The notes: generated by a model not told the origin, from the sequence alone. Shown: positions 28,807 through 38,232, counted from the stretch's first letter. The stretch is 64,000 nt of DNA from Acholeplasmatales bacterium (GCA_017961685.1 JAGCWW010000046.1:1-64000), one strand, 5' to 3'. Made by a program: numbers and translations.

Positions 28807-29421
28807 TTAATATTCTCCTTTCCAAAGTATACTACCAAGTCTTATATGTGTTGCTCCACACTCTAGGGCAATTTCATAATCATTACTCATACCCATAGAT
28901 AAATATAGGTTAGAGTCAATTGAATCTCTAAAGTTCTTTAATCGCATAAAGACGCCTTTTATTACATCCTTATCATCTGTATTTGGAGCCATAGTCATAA
29001 ATCCTACTACTTTAATTTTATCATATTTTTTTAGTTCATTAAAGAAGTTTAATGCCTCATCATAACTAATACCTGATTTTGATTCTTCACCACTATTAAT
29101 TTCAATAAAACATTTAATTTCTTTATTTGCATATTTTTCTATTTCATTAGCTAACTTTATACTATCTAGTGAATGTAAGTATTCTATTTTGTTTATTACA
29201 TCTTTTACTTTATTAGTTTGTAGGTGCCCTATAAAATGCCATGTAATATCTAGATCAGTTAAATCATCATACTTTTTAAGAAATGCTTGAACTCTATTTT
29301 CACCCATATTCTTAATACCTAGATTATACATTTTTCTTATAGATTCACTACCAACATATTTACTAGCACAAACTATTGTACTTCCTTTAGGATCTATTTG
29401 TTTTAAATTATCTATTAACAT
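28807..29421 (-). CDS. Pyridoxal-phosphate homeostasis protein YggS/YlmE
   Basis: A 204-residue PLP-binding barrel protein of the alanine-racemase fold that buffers PLP. The PLP lysine is in VCASKYVGSE near residue 21; NMGENRVQAF and WHFIGHLQTNK are family signatures; the end carries the SMGMSNDYEIALECGATHIRLG phosphate motif. Slightly shorter than usual at the N-terminus. Overlaps ychF by one nt and precedes sepF by 1 nt. Confidence 0.94.
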   Translation of the reverse strand: MLIDNLKQIDPKGSTIVCASKYVGSESIRKMYNLGIKNMGENRVQAFLKKYDDLTDLDITWHFIGHLQTNKVKDVINKIEYLHSLDSIKLANEIEKYANKEIKCFIEINSGEESKSGISYDEALNFFNELKKYDKIKVVGFMTMAPNTDDKDVIKGVFMRLKNFRDSIDSNLYLSMGMSNDYEIALECGATHIRLGSILWKGEY

Positions 29422-30518
29422 TATCTATTAAACCTAAATAACATTATATCGCCATCTTGAACTACGTATTCTTTTCCTTCACTACGCATCTTTCCGGCAT
29501 CTCTAGCTTGTAAGTTACCACCTAGATTAACAAAATCATCATAGCTAATAACTTCAGCTCTAATAAATCCTTTTTGGAAATCAGTATGAATAATACCTGC
29601 GCATTCAGGTGCTTTCATACCTTTCTTGAATGTCCATGCTCTAACCTCATCAGGTCCTTCAGTAAAATATGTTGCTAAACCTAATAAATCATAAGTTTCT
29701 TTAATTAAGTTATCTAATCCAGATTCTTCTAAGCCATAACCTTGTAAGAATTCTAGTTTTTCTTCATCTGTTAAATCAGCAAGTTCAGATTCGAATTCAG
29801 CAACAATAGGTATTACCTTTTTACCATTAACAGCTTTTTTTAATTCTTCATAGTGTTCGTTATAATCAATACCATCACCATTAGCATTTATACTTAAATT
29901 AGCAATATAGATGATTGGCTTTAAACTTAAGAAACAGAATGATGATAAGTTCTTCTTTTCATCATCAGTTAAGTTCATATCTCTAATAGAAATCCCTTCA
30001 AGAAGCCCTTCTTTAAGCTTTTTCATTAGAGCTAATTCATCACGAGCACCTTCTTCATTTGCTTGTGCTTTTTTAGCTATTTTATCTATTCTTTTTTCAA
30101 CAATATCTAAATCAGCAAATATTAATTCTAAATCAATTACTTCAACATCTCTTTTAGGATTAACAGAACCATCAACGTGAACGATATTACCATCTTCAAA
30201 GCATCTAACAACTTCTACAATAGCATCACAATTTCTAATATTACTTAAAAATTGGTTTCCAAGTCCTTCACCTTTTGATGCACCTTTAACTAAACCTGCT
30301 ATATCAGTAAATTCAACTGTAGCATAGATTGTTCTTTTAGGTTTAGCCATTTCTGTTAAGACATCTACTCTCTTATCAGGTACTTCTACAACACCTACAT
30401 TTGGATCAATTGTTGCAAAAGGATAATTTGCAGCTAAAACCTTTGTTTTTGTAATTGCATTAAATAATGTTGATTTACCTACGTTAGGTAAACCTACAAT
30501 TCCGGCAGTTAATGCCAT
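29421..30518 (-). CDS. ychF: Ribosome-binding ATPase YchF (Obg family)
   Basis: A 365-residue P-loop NTPase with G1 GLPNVGKST near residue 8 and the N-x-x-E-type G4 (IYIANLS) that makes YchF prefer ATP. A coiled coil follows at about 130-170 and a TGS domain ends the protein (GPDEVRAWTFKKGMKAPECAG). The start at 30518 uses AGGAGTG; three extra codons upstream lack support. It binds ribosomes and takes part in stress responses. Confidence 0.96.
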   Translation of the reverse strand: MALTAGIVGLPNVGKSTLFNAITKTKVLAANYPFATIDPNVGVVEVPDKRVDVLTEMAKPKRTIYATVEFTDIAGLVKGASKGEGLGNQFLSNIRNCDAIVEVVRCFEDGNIVHVDGSVNPKRDVEVIDLELIFADLDIVEKRIDKIAKKAQANEEGARDELALMKKLKEGLLEGISIRDMNLTDDEKKNLSSFCFLSLKPIIYIANLSINANGDGIDYNEHYEELKKAVNGKKVIPIVAEFESELADLTDEEKLEFLQGYGLEESGLDNLIKETYDLLGLATYFTEGPDEVRAWTFKKGMKAPECAGIIHTDFQKGFIRAEVISYDDFVNLGGNLQARDAGKMRSEGKEYVVQDGDIMLFRFNR

Positions 30519-30529
30519 AAAAATCACTC

Positions 30530-31315
30530 CTACTTCTTCTTACCTAATTCATATGCTCTTTTAACGCAAGCATTAAAACAGTCTTCGACTATTTTATCTA
30601 AATTTGCTTCATCAAAGACTTTAACGCCTTCAATTGTTGTTCCACCTGGTGAACAAACATCTTTAATTAATTGTTCAATAGGTTTATCATTTTCTAAAAT
30701 CATTTTAGCAGAACCAATCATAGATCCGCATACTAATTCCTTACATTGTTCATAAGTGAATCCAGCCTTCATACCTGCTTTTATGAAGCCAAGTGCAAAG
30801 TAATATCCATATGCTGGAAAAGAACCATTTAAAGGGATAACTTCATTCATCATATCCTCAGTAATAATAGTTACAGAACCAACACTTTCAAAGATTTTTA
30901 CTACTACATCGTTTTTTTCACCATCAAAACAGATAGCGCTTGTTCCGCTATTAATTAATGCTGGTGTATTAGGCATAACTCTAGCTACGTTAACATCTTT
31001 TAAGTATTCTTTAATGTGGCTAATAGAAATACCAGCAGCAATTGTAATAATTGTTTTAGCATGATTATCTACTTTAGATAATTCTTCTAAAATTTCATTA
31101 ATTTGTTGTGGCTTAACAGCAAGTAAAACTATATCAGCACTTTGATATAGTTTTACATTAGTTGTAGTCTTATAGCCACTATTATTTAATTCTTCTATTC
31201 TTGGAGCATAACTATCAGCAAAGATGACATCATCTTTACTAAATAAGTTACTTCTAATTACGCCAAAACCAATGGCACTACCCATCTTACCAGCGCCTAT
31301 AATACCAAACTTCAT
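30530..31315 (-). CDS. proC: Pyrroline-5-carboxylate reductase
   Basis: A 261-residue NAD(P)H enzyme making proline, the last step of its synthesis. N-terminal Rossmann motif GIIGAGKMGSA at residues 4-14; VMPNTPALINSG near 118; C-terminal dimerisation signature DVCSPGGTTIEGV near 222. AAGAGG before the ATG. Lies 11 nt before ychF, probably cotranscribed. Confidence 0.96.
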   Translation of the reverse strand: MKFGIIGAGKMGSAIGFGVIRSNLFSKDDVIFADSYAPRIEELNNSGYKTTTNVKLYQSADIVLLAVKPQQINEILEELSKVDNHAKTIITIAAGISISHIKEYLKDVNVARVMPNTPALINSGTSAICFDGEKNDVVVKIFESVGSVTIITEDMMNEVIPLNGSFPAYGYYFALGFIKAGMKAGFTYEQCKELVCGSMIGSAKMILENDKPIEQLIKDVCSPGGTTIEGVKVFDEANLDKIVEDCFNACVKRAYELGKKK

Positions 31316-31327
31316 TATATTTACCTC

Positions 31328-31621
31328 TTATTTAAAGCTTAAGTTACCGAAGAATACACATACTAAGAAGACAATAACGATTACCCAGTAAATAACTTTT
31401 ACTGCAGTACCTCTACCCTTAGTAAATCCATATGCAACTACAGCAACAACGACGAATGTTAATACAGTTGCTACTAATTGAAGTGCACCAATTAACTTTC
31501 CACCGAAATTGATTTGGTCAATAGCGTTATTTAAACCTACTAATAACCATGCAATAGCACTTACGACGATTGCGACATAAGCAAATACTTCTAATAAATT
31601 ATTCTTTGAGCTCTTACTCAT
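31328..31621 (-). CDS. Small three-pass membrane protein, unknown
   Basis: 97 residues with three predicted membrane segments (about 10-30, 42-63, 74-93), a basic stretch TKGRGTAVK between the last two, and no recognised family. AGGAGG precedes the ATG. It is 12 nt upstream of proC, so likely in the same transcript. Confidence 0.7.
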   Translation of the reverse strand: MSKSSKNNLLEVFAYVAIVVSAIAWLLVGLNNAIDQINFGGKLIGALQLVATVLTFVVVAVVAYGFTKGRGTAVKVIYWVIVIVFLVCVFFGNLSFK

Positions 31622-31678
31622 TTTATATTCCTCCTAAATTTTATTTATTTAAACATTATTAAAATGTTTTTACCTTAA

Positions 31679-32662
31679 TTAAATTTCGCCCCATTCAGAC
31701 TTTGTTTCAACACCGTTTAGCTTATCTAAATACTCTTTAGCTTCATCACTACCATAGTTATAAGCCATCATATAGTATTCTTTTGCCTTTTCTAAGTCTT
31801 TTTCTACACCTTGACCGAATTCATAGCATAAGCCTAAATTCTTTAATGCTGAGGCATTATTTTGATATGATGCTAATTTAAACCATGATGCAGCTTGTTT
31901 ATAATCCTTTTTAATTCCTTCACCATGTTTAAAGCAATATCCAACGTTATTTTGTGCTGGAGCATATCCTTGATCAGCGGCTAATTTATAATATTTAAAT
32001 GCTTCTTCATAATCTTGCTTAACACCAATTCCATAATAATAACTGTTAGCTAGTGAACATTGTGCTTTAGCATATCCTTGATCTGCAGCTTTTCTATACC
32101 AAGCAACAGCTGCATCATAATCATAATCAACACCATTACCTGTTTCACAGCAAATAGCTAAGTTATATTCTGCTGGTGCATAATCTTGTTCAGCAGCAAG
32201 CTTATACCATTTAGTAGCTTCTTCTGGATTCTTTTCTACACCATAACCATAGTCATAGCATAATCCTAAGTTATTTTGAGCAGGTGCATAATTCTTTTCA
32301 GCTGCTTCTTTAAAGCATCTATATGCGAAAATTAAATCAACTAATACACCATAACCATCTCTATAGCAAATACCTAGGAAGTTTTTACTTTCTAAATCTC
32401 CTTTTTCACTTGCTTTAGTTAACCATATAATAGCTTTTGAGTAATCTTGAGCAATACCATTACCTAAAAAATATGCCTTTCCAAGATTCTTTTGAGCCTC
32501 AATATTATCAAGCATAGCAGCTCTTGTATACCAATATACTGCTTGTCTAACATTTTTTTCTACATTTTTCCCCTTTTTATAAGCTTCTGCAAGAGTAATC
32601 ATAGCATTACTATCATTTGCTTCAGCCTTTTTTAGTAAATCATTTAAATCGAAATTAGCCAT
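31679..32662 (-). CDS. Sel1-repeat protein
   Basis: 327 residues made of about eight regular 36-residue Sel1 repeats (A-x-x-L-G-x-x-Y-x-x-G-x-G-V-x-x-D-x-x-x-A-x-x-W-Y-x-x-A-A). The repeats are much better conserved than those of the 475-1728 protein. No signal peptide, so cytosolic. Such solenoids bind other proteins; the neighbouring surface-protein genes may be partners, which is inference. AGTGGAGG precedes the ATG. Confidence 0.9.
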   Translation of the reverse strand: MANFDLNDLLKKAEANDSNAMITLAEAYKKGKNVEKNVRQAVYWYTRAAMLDNIEAQKNLGKAYFLGNGIAQDYSKAIIWLTKASEKGDLESKNFLGICYRDGYGVLVDLIFAYRCFKEAAEKNYAPAQNNLGLCYDYGYGVEKNPEEATKWYKLAAEQDYAPAEYNLAICCETGNGVDYDYDAAVAWYRKAADQGYAKAQCSLANSYYYGIGVKQDYEEAFKYYKLAADQGYAPAQNNVGYCFKHGEGIKKDYKQAASWFKLASYQNNASALKNLGLCYEFGQGVEKDLEKAKEYYMMAYNYGSDEAKEYLDKLNGVETKSEWGEI

Positions 32663-32730
32663 ATCAATACCTCCACTAATATTTATCCACTTTTTATTTT
32701 ATCACATAATCATTTTATTTTATATATATA

Positions 32731-32760
32731 AAAATAAAAATCTCAGAAAAACTGAGATTT
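32731..32760 (-). terminator. Terminator after the first DPFEA membrane protein
   Basis: AAATCTCAG and CTGAGATTT stem followed by TTATTTTTA on the minus strand. Confidence 0.8.
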
Positions 32761-32764
32761 AAAT

Positions 32765-33781
32765 TTATCCGTGATATTTAGTTAATGGCCATGTGAATTT
32801 AGTTACTTTTTCAACTTTAAATTTACTATTTCCATTCCAATATAACATTTTATCTGATATAACTTTAAAATCTTTTATTGAATTAGTTGCACCTTCAGGA
32901 TAAGTATTAGTATCCCATTTATCAAAATAACTATCATAAGTTTCATATGTTGTACAAACAGCATGTACCATTTGAGTAGTTGAATCATATGTCCATGTAC
33001 CATATTCAACCCATGTTACATATAATGTAGGATCATCATCACTTTGTTGTTCAAAACGATATTGGATATATTCTTTATTAGGTTTAAATAAATAGCCATC
33101 TACTCTACCATCATAAGGATATTCTTCAAAATATGTGTTTTGACTAATATTAAATGTAGCCTTACTTCCTCCACCCTTATCAGATGAACCTCCACCACCA
33201 TTATCATCACTATTATTCTTGTTCTTTGTAACAAGTATTATTGTAACAGCAATTACTGCTATACATAATAATATAATAATAGGTAGAATTATGGCAAGTA
33301 ATTTCTTACTTCCTTTTGTTTCAGTTGCTACTTCAGTTTTAGGTGAACTTCTTTTTAAAGAAGCTTCAAATGGGTCTTCTTCAATATCATTATTTGGCTT
33401 AACATCGCCTTTTATTACTTGTTCATCTACCACTTCATTAGTAGGCTTTAAAACTAAACTTGGATTATCTGTTGCATTAGGTTTTGGTGATTCACTCTTA
33501 GATAAATCAACTGTCTTTTTTTCAGGTTCTTTAATCTCTTTTACCTGTGGTTTATTAGTTCCATTTTCCTCAGCTGCCATTCTTTTTTTAATCATAGACA
33601 TACTTATCATTAAGAATGTAAAACCAAGTCCACCAATAAGAATTGCCATAATAAAATTAAAAATTAACGCAACAGGAATTGCGGTCATTATAACATGTGG
33701 AATTGCTATAAAGATTAATACAACTCCAGCGATTTGGAATCCTCTTTCTTTTCCTGTTTTAGGTGTAAACTTTCTTTGCAT
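32765..33781 (-). CDS. Membrane protein with DPFEA motif and outer beta domain (paralog 1)
   Basis: 338 residues. Two membrane segments near residues 15-60, a charged low-complexity loop (60-165) holding EDPFEASL near 137, a third membrane segment near 168-190, a Gly/Ser-rich spacer, then an outer domain of about 130 residues rich in Tyr/Thr/Trp (FEEYPYDGRVDGYLF, YGTWTYD near 260). The next gene downstream in the list (33916-34620) shares the DPFEA motif, the adjoining membrane segment and the outer domain. No named family recognised. Confidence 0.75.
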   Translation of the reverse strand: MQRKFTPKTGKERGFQIAGVVLIFIAIPHVIMTAIPVALIFNFIMAILIGGLGFTFLMISMSMIKKRMAAEENGTNKPQVKEIKEPEKKTVDLSKSESPKPNATDNPSLVLKPTNEVVDEQVIKGDVKPNNDIEEDPFEASLKRSSPKTEVATETKGSKKLLAIILPIIILLCIAVIAVTIILVTKNKNNSDDNGGGGSSDKGGGSKATFNISQNTYFEEYPYDGRVDGYLFKPNKEYIQYRFEQQSDDDPTLYVTWVEYGTWTYDSTTQMVHAVCTTYETYDSYFDKWDTNTYPEGATNSIKDFKVISDKMLYWNGNSKFKVEKVTKFTWPLTKYHG

Positions 33782-33860
33782 ATTTATTCCCCCTTTATAC
33801 CGCTTTTACAATTTGATTATAGCATATTATGTTTTAAAAATTATTTCTTAATAAATTGTT

Positions 33861-33900
33861 ATGTCAAAAAATTGAAAAAAGAGAGTATTAAACTCTCTTA
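33861..33900. repeat. Duplicated intergenic segment, copy A
   Basis: A segment of nearly 40 nt made of CAAAAAATTGAAAAAA followed by GAGAGTATTAAACTCTCTTA recurs almost exactly at 34704-34742, differing only in the length of the A-run. Each copy is the terminator of its upstream minus-strand gene. Confidence 0.8.
33875..33898 (-). terminator. Terminator after the second DPFEA membrane protein
   Basis: AGAGAGT-TTAAT-ACTCTCT followed by TTTTTTC on the minus strand. Part of the duplicated segment. Confidence 0.85.
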
Positions 33901-33915
33901 TATATTGCCTATATT

Positions 33916-34620
33916 TTATGAATATAAATAATTAAACTTTTCTGATGCAAAAACAATATCATGAGTTAAAGAAACTGTTTGTCTTTTACTATCTTTTAAA
34001 ATACCAATGTTATCTTTATCTTTAATAGTAATAGTATCTGTATTATTTTGCACTACATAATAAGTCCATTGTTCAGTTGAATTGTTCCAGCATCTTAAAT
34101 CAGTATAAACAATTTTAACTTCTTCCTTTGATATATCATAAGTCCAGCTTCCATATCTACAATCATCACATAGCCATCCCAAATCTGTTTTAACTATTCT
34201 GTAATAATAATATTCTCCATTTGGTGTAAAGGCTGATACAAAAGTAACTGTATCACTATATAAATTTTCAAAATATGATGCAGGAGAGACAATGGTACTA
34301 GCAAAATCTATTTTTTGTTTTTGTGTTACAACAGGTTCTGTTGTTTTATTTTTTTCTTTATCTTTATTATTATTATTTGATAAATATACTATTACTATAG
34401 CAATTATTGCACTTATTAACAATATTAGTATGGCAATTATTATAAAAATAGATTTTTTACTTGATGGTTTTAATTCCTCATTGTTTCTATATTTTTTTGA
34501 TAAAGCAGCTTCAAATGGATCATCTAAATCAATATTACCCCTTTGATTAGATTCCATATTTACATCATATTTTGGCCTTAAAACAACTCTATCCGAATTA
34601 TCTCTTCCTTTATCAACCAT
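33916..34620 (-). CDS. Single-pass membrane protein with DPFEA motif and outer beta domain (paralog 2)
   Basis: 234 residues: a cytosolic segment with DDPFEAALSKKYRN near residue 33, one membrane segment at about 55-80, a polar spacer, and an outer domain of about 130 residues (YFENLYSDTVTFVSAF, YGSWTYD near 157) related to that of paralog 1. Compared with paralog 1 it lacks the two N-terminal membrane segments. The start at 34620 follows AGGAGG by 7 nt; a GTG at 34626 is too close to it. Function unknown; the cytosolic DPFEA motif may contact a shared partner. Confidence 0.75.
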   Translation of the reverse strand: MVDKGRDNSDRVVLRPKYDVNMESNQRGNIDLDDPFEAALSKKYRNNEELKPSSKKSIFIIIAILILLISAIIAIVIVYLSNNNNKDKEKNKTTEPVVTQKQKIDFASTIVSPASYFENLYSDTVTFVSAFTPNGEYYYYRIVKTDLGWLCDDCRYGSWTYDISKEEVKIVYTDLRCWNNSTEQWTYYVVQNNTDTITIKDKDNIGILKDSKRQTVSLTHDIVFASEKFNYLYS

Positions 34621-34703
34621 ATCCACACCTCCTAATATATCGTTATTGCACTTATTATTATATATTATAAAATGAAATTTTTATTAATTTATTTAATTTA
34701 ATA

Positions 34704-34742
34704 ACAAAAAATTGAAAAAAAAGAGAGTATTAAACTCTCTTA
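34704..34742. repeat. Duplicated intergenic segment, copy B
   Basis: Near-identical to 33861-33900, with two more A bases in the A-run. The repeat suggests segmental duplication around the DPFEA genes. Confidence 0.8.
34714..34741 (-). terminator. Terminator after the sugar-binding lipoprotein gene
   Basis: AGAGAGT-TTAAT-ACTCTCT followed by TTTTTTTTC on the minus strand; overlaps the gene's stop codon. Confidence 0.85.
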
Positions 34743-36371
34743 TTTTATTTCACTTTTGAAAGTAATATAATTATCAATTATAACATTTGGATCAGCTTGA
34801 ATTGTTAATTCACTATTTACGTGTTTTAGATTGCTAATGAAATCTGCCCAGCATGATGAAGCTGTACCAGATTGTGAAATATAGTCCATGAATGATCTTT
34901 GGAAGTTTTCAACAATATCTAAATAATAATTACAATAAACTGGTGCATTAGCTGCTAAAGCTGCTTCATGAGAAACAGCAAATGTATTTTGTCCACCGTA
35001 GAATGGATCAGATACAGTTGTATCTTCGGCTTTTTCTTGCATTGCGCTCATATTATTAGTTAAATCACGTTCTCCATCAGATAAAGCTCTCATTGTAGTT
35101 TTATCTGCAGTCATTTTTGTTAAAATTGAAGCGATAGATGCTTTCTTAACATCATCTTCAATTCCAACTTCAGTTATACCTAAACATGTTCCACCCCAGA
35201 ATGAGTTATCAAATCCTGAAACTAATCTCCATGGTGCAGATGAAGCAATTAAATCACCATCATCATCATATTTTGCTTCACATGTTGTTGGCAATACCCA
35301 ATCAGCATACCAAATTGGACAAAATTTTGCAATTACTTTTGAATTTGCTAAATCAGCTTCATTCCATTTTGTACTCCATGAATAATACTCATTACCTGTT
35401 CCTTGTAAGAAACCTTCTTGTGCATATTCTAATGCCATATCAGCGTATCTAAATAAAGCTTCATCAACAGTAATAGTCTTAGTAGTTCTATCATACATTT
35501 CAGAACCTATTTGACATAAATGGTAATAGAATAATTCTCCTGGTCCTACTAAAAGAGAATACCTAGCATCAAACATTTCCATATCTATTCCTAGACCTGA
35601 GAATTTAGATTCACTACTTAAACGGTCTTTCATAGTAGCAACAGTTGCAAATGAATCACCAAATACGTCTGAAACAGCATTCATATTAACAGCATACATA
35701 CCTGGGCAAACTTGCCAAGAAGTACCTTTTGATACACCATTTTTATCTTTTAAAACATCTTTTATGTATTGATATTGTTGAGATTGATCTAGATTAATAT
35801 CTGCCATACTAGCAACATATGATGAATATGCACCATTAATGTATTTGTATGAATAATCAGGCTCAAACGCAAAAATATCTACATCGCCATCTTTTAAACT
35901 ATCATCAAGGGCATTTTGATAAGCTGAACCTTCGTTAGCTACCATTGTCCATTTGATTTTTGTTCCATCAGGAAGTAAATAAATATTTGGACTAAGAACT
36001 TCTATTTCCTCACCATTATCCCTATAATAATTTCTTACTCTTTGTTGGAATTCATCGTTCCATAAAAGAACGTTTACTACTTTACCATTATCAATTTGTT
36101 GTTGTGTTGTAATAGCTTGTGTTGTAATTCTTTCAGTTGTAGTTTTTCTTTCAGTTGTAGTTCTTCTTGTTGTTGTACCTTTTGTTGTAGTTCTCTTAGT
36201 TGTTGTTTGTTTTTGTGTTGTTTGTTTACTTGTAGTAGTTTTACTGCTTGTAGTTACATCACTACCCTTAGTTGTTGCCTTTGTTGTCTTTCCTCCTGGT
36301 TGGCAAGAACATAACATAAATGTTGCGGCTAAAGCAAGTATACCACTTAAATATCTTATTCCTTTTGACAT
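34740..36371 (-). CDS. ABC-transporter sugar-binding lipoprotein with Thr-rich linker
   Basis: 543 residues. Lipoprotein signal with Cys at 23 (lipobox LCSC), then a linker at about 28-93 made of Thr runs broken by Lys/Arg/Glu (TTTKRTTTKGTTTRRTTTER), then a solute-binding fold (VVNVLLWNDEF; DIFAFEPDYSYKYINGAYSS; SWQVCPGMYAVNMNA) of the extracellular family 1 sugar-binding type. The ATG at 36371 has GGAGGG 8 nt upstream; an in-frame TTG lies before it. No permease or ATPase genes adjoin it; sugar permeases lie at the far end of the window. The linker could be O-glycosylated; that is inference. Confidence 0.88.
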   Translation of the reverse strand: MSKGIRYLSGILALAATFMLCSCQPGGKTTKATTKGSDVTTSSKTTTSKQTTQKQTTTKRTTTKGTTTRRTTTERKTTTERITTQAITTQQQIDNGKVVNVLLWNDEFQQRVRNYYRDNGEEIEVLSPNIYLLPDGTKIKWTMVANEGSAYQNALDDSLKDGDVDIFAFEPDYSYKYINGAYSSYVASMADINLDQSQQYQYIKDVLKDKNGVSKGTSWQVCPGMYAVNMNAVSDVFGDSFATVATMKDRLSSESKFSGLGIDMEMFDARYSLLVGPGELFYYHLCQIGSEMYDRTTKTITVDEALFRYADMALEYAQEGFLQGTGNEYYSWSTKWNEADLANSKVIAKFCPIWYADWVLPTTCEAKYDDDGDLIASSAPWRLVSGFDNSFWGGTCLGITEVGIEDDVKKASIASILTKMTADKTTMRALSDGERDLTNNMSAMQEKAEDTTVSDPFYGGQNTFAVSHEAALAANAPVYCNYYLDIVENFQRSFMDYISQSGTASSCWADFISNLKHVNSELTIQADPNVIIDNYITFKSEIK

Positions 36372-36443
36372 TTTCAAATCCCTCCATTTTTAATAATAAC
36401 ATAATACGGTTTGTATATAAAGAAAATATTTCAATTTTTTGTG

Positions 36444-36468
36444 AAAAAAAGAGAGGTTTAACTCTCTT
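36444..36468 (-). terminator. Terminator of the nnr gene
   Basis: AAGAGAG and CTCTCTT pair with a short loop and are followed by TTTTTTTC; overlaps the stop codon. Confidence 0.75.
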
Positions 36469-37915
36469 TAATAGATTTTATGGCTTTTGGTATGTTTATA
36501 ATGGTATCTCTAGCCATTAAAGATATTTCAGTAACATCTTCTAAGCCTAATTCTCCAGCTAAACCATTAACAAATGCACCTGCAGCAACACTTAATGGTA
36601 AATCAAGATTACTATAAGCTAAAATTCCTGAAAGTATTCCTGATAAGACATCACCACTACCTGCTGTAGACATTCCAACAGTACCTTTATCGACTACATA
36701 AATTACTTTCCCATTAGTAATTATTGTTGATGGACCTTTTAGTAAAACTGTACAGTTATTATGTTCTTTAGCATAGTTAAAACTATATTCAACTAAGTGT
36801 TCTTTTATATCAGAAATTTCTTTATTTATAAGTCTAGAAAATTCCTTCAAATGTGGCGTAATTACGACATTTTCTCCTAATATGGATTGGTCCATTTTGT
36901 TTAATGTATTTAATCCATCCGCATCAATTATTATAGGACATTTATAGTTAGTTAAAATGAAGTTTAAAATATCTTTATAACTATCACTATAACCCCATCC
37001 CATGCCTATACAAATACTATCCATATTAGTTAAGTTTTTAAAATCATCTGTATAGTTCATATAGCCGTTTGTATCATCAATTCCAACTAAAATTGATTCA
37101 AGCATATATGGTTTTAATGAATCTGTTATTGATTTTGGAACATAAAGTTTAGCTATTCCACAACCGCTTCTTAAAGCTGAATAACTTAAATTAGATAATT
37201 TAATAGCACCACTATATTCTAAACTTCCACCAATAATAGCGGTATAACCAAAACTCTTTTTATTAGAGTTTTCATTACGCTTTTTAAATATTTCTTTAAT
37301 ATCATTTGATTCTATTAAATATCCACAATCACCAAATAAATTAATTCCAATATTATTATTTATGATTTTACCTGTGTAATTCTTCGCATCATTTAAAAAT
37401 AAACCATATTTTAAGAAACCAATTGATACTGTTAAGTCAGCTTTTAAAACAATACTAGCTAAACCAGTATTACCATTTAATCCACTTGGTATATCACAAC
37501 TAATCTTAAATGCTTTTGATTTATTAATGTTTTTAATTATTGATTTATATGGTTCATCTACTTTTTTATTAAAGCCAGTACCAAATATACAATCAACTAT
37601 AATATCATAATTAGAAAAATCATATTTTTCATCAATAAATATTACTTCATTTTTTAAATCTTTAAAAAAGAATAACGCATCATTACTTATTTTTTCTGTA
37701 ATTCTAAGTATTTTTGCATTAGGTAAAAAGTGAGCAAGTACATATCCATCTCCTGCATTATTCCCTGATCCACATACTATTCCTATATTACCTTTATAAT
37801 CGTATGATTCAAATAACTTTTTACCAGCTTCAAACATTAAATTTGTAGATCCTACTTCTTCTATTTTTTTAGAGTCTGAATTTCTCATTGTTAAAACATC
37901 TACTAATTTTTTCAT
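36458..37915 (-). CDS. nnr: Bifunctional NAD(P)H-hydrate epimerase/dehydratase
   Basis: 485 residues that repair hydrated NAD(P)H. N-terminal epimerase (YjeF_N, residues about 1-200) with GSGNNAGDGYVLAHFL near 50 and DCIFGTGFNK near 108; C-terminal ADP-dependent dehydratase (YjeF_C) with IIDADGLN near 327, VITPHLKEF near 349 and GTVGMSTAGSGDVLSGIL near 418. It overlaps the next upstream gene by 4 nt. Both catalytic domains appear complete. Confidence 0.94.
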   Translation of the reverse strand: MKKLVDVLTMRNSDSKKIEEVGSTNLMFEAGKKLFESYDYKGNIGIVCGSGNNAGDGYVLAHFLPNAKILRITEKISNDALFFFKDLKNEVIFIDEKYDFSNYDIIVDCIFGTGFNKKVDEPYKSIIKNINKSKAFKISCDIPSGLNGNTGLASIVLKADLTVSIGFLKYGLFLNDAKNYTGKIINNNIGINLFGDCGYLIESNDIKEIFKKRNENSNKKSFGYTAIIGGSLEYSGAIKLSNLSYSALRSGCGIAKLYVPKSITDSLKPYMLESILVGIDDTNGYMNYTDDFKNLTNMDSICIGMGWGYSDSYKDILNFILTNYKCPIIIDADGLNTLNKMDQSILGENVVITPHLKEFSRLINKEISDIKEHLVEYSFNYAKEHNNCTVLLKGPSTIITNGKVIYVVDKGTVGMSTAGSGDVLSGILSGILAYSNLDLPLSVAAGAFVNGLAGELGLEDVTEISLMARDTIINIPKAIKSIKES

Positions 37916-38232
37916 TCTATCACCTCTAGGTAATATATAACTGGTCTAAATCCATCAGAACAACTTACCATGGCACTTTTTGGATCTTTCATCCAACCAT
38001 CATATAAATTAAAGATTCCATTAGATAGTTTTTCAATATAAGGTAATAAATCATACCAAGCACTATCACAAACAAAGTTTTTTGGCTTTAAACCGTTTTT
38101 TGAAATGAATGTCATTCCTACTTTCACAGGACATAAATTAAGCGGATTTTTAACGAATTCTTCGTTCTCATATATTTTACTTAATTCTTCATTATTAACA
38201 ATCTTTTTTATAGTTATTTTAATATCATACAT
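37912..38232 (-). CDS. TIGR04076-type small protein, unknown
   Basis: 106 residues with the pattern of the TIGR04076 family: MYDIKITIKKI start, a central LCPVKVGMTF, then FVCDSAWYDLLPYI and a CSDGFRPVIYYLE end. Conserved cysteines (four in all) may be functional. No function is known to me. It is coupled to nnr by a 4-nt overlap. Confidence 0.75.
   Translation of the reverse strand: MYDIKITIKKIVNNEELSKIYENEEFVKNPLNLCPVKVGMTFISKNGLKPKNFVCDSAWYDLLPYIEKLSNGIFNLYDGWMKDPKSAMVSCSDGFRPVIYYLEVIE

Noticed and set aside
36096..36314. Cysteine-rich plus-strand open frame
   Set aside because: It is the antisense shadow of the Thr-rich linker of the sugar-binding lipoprotein.
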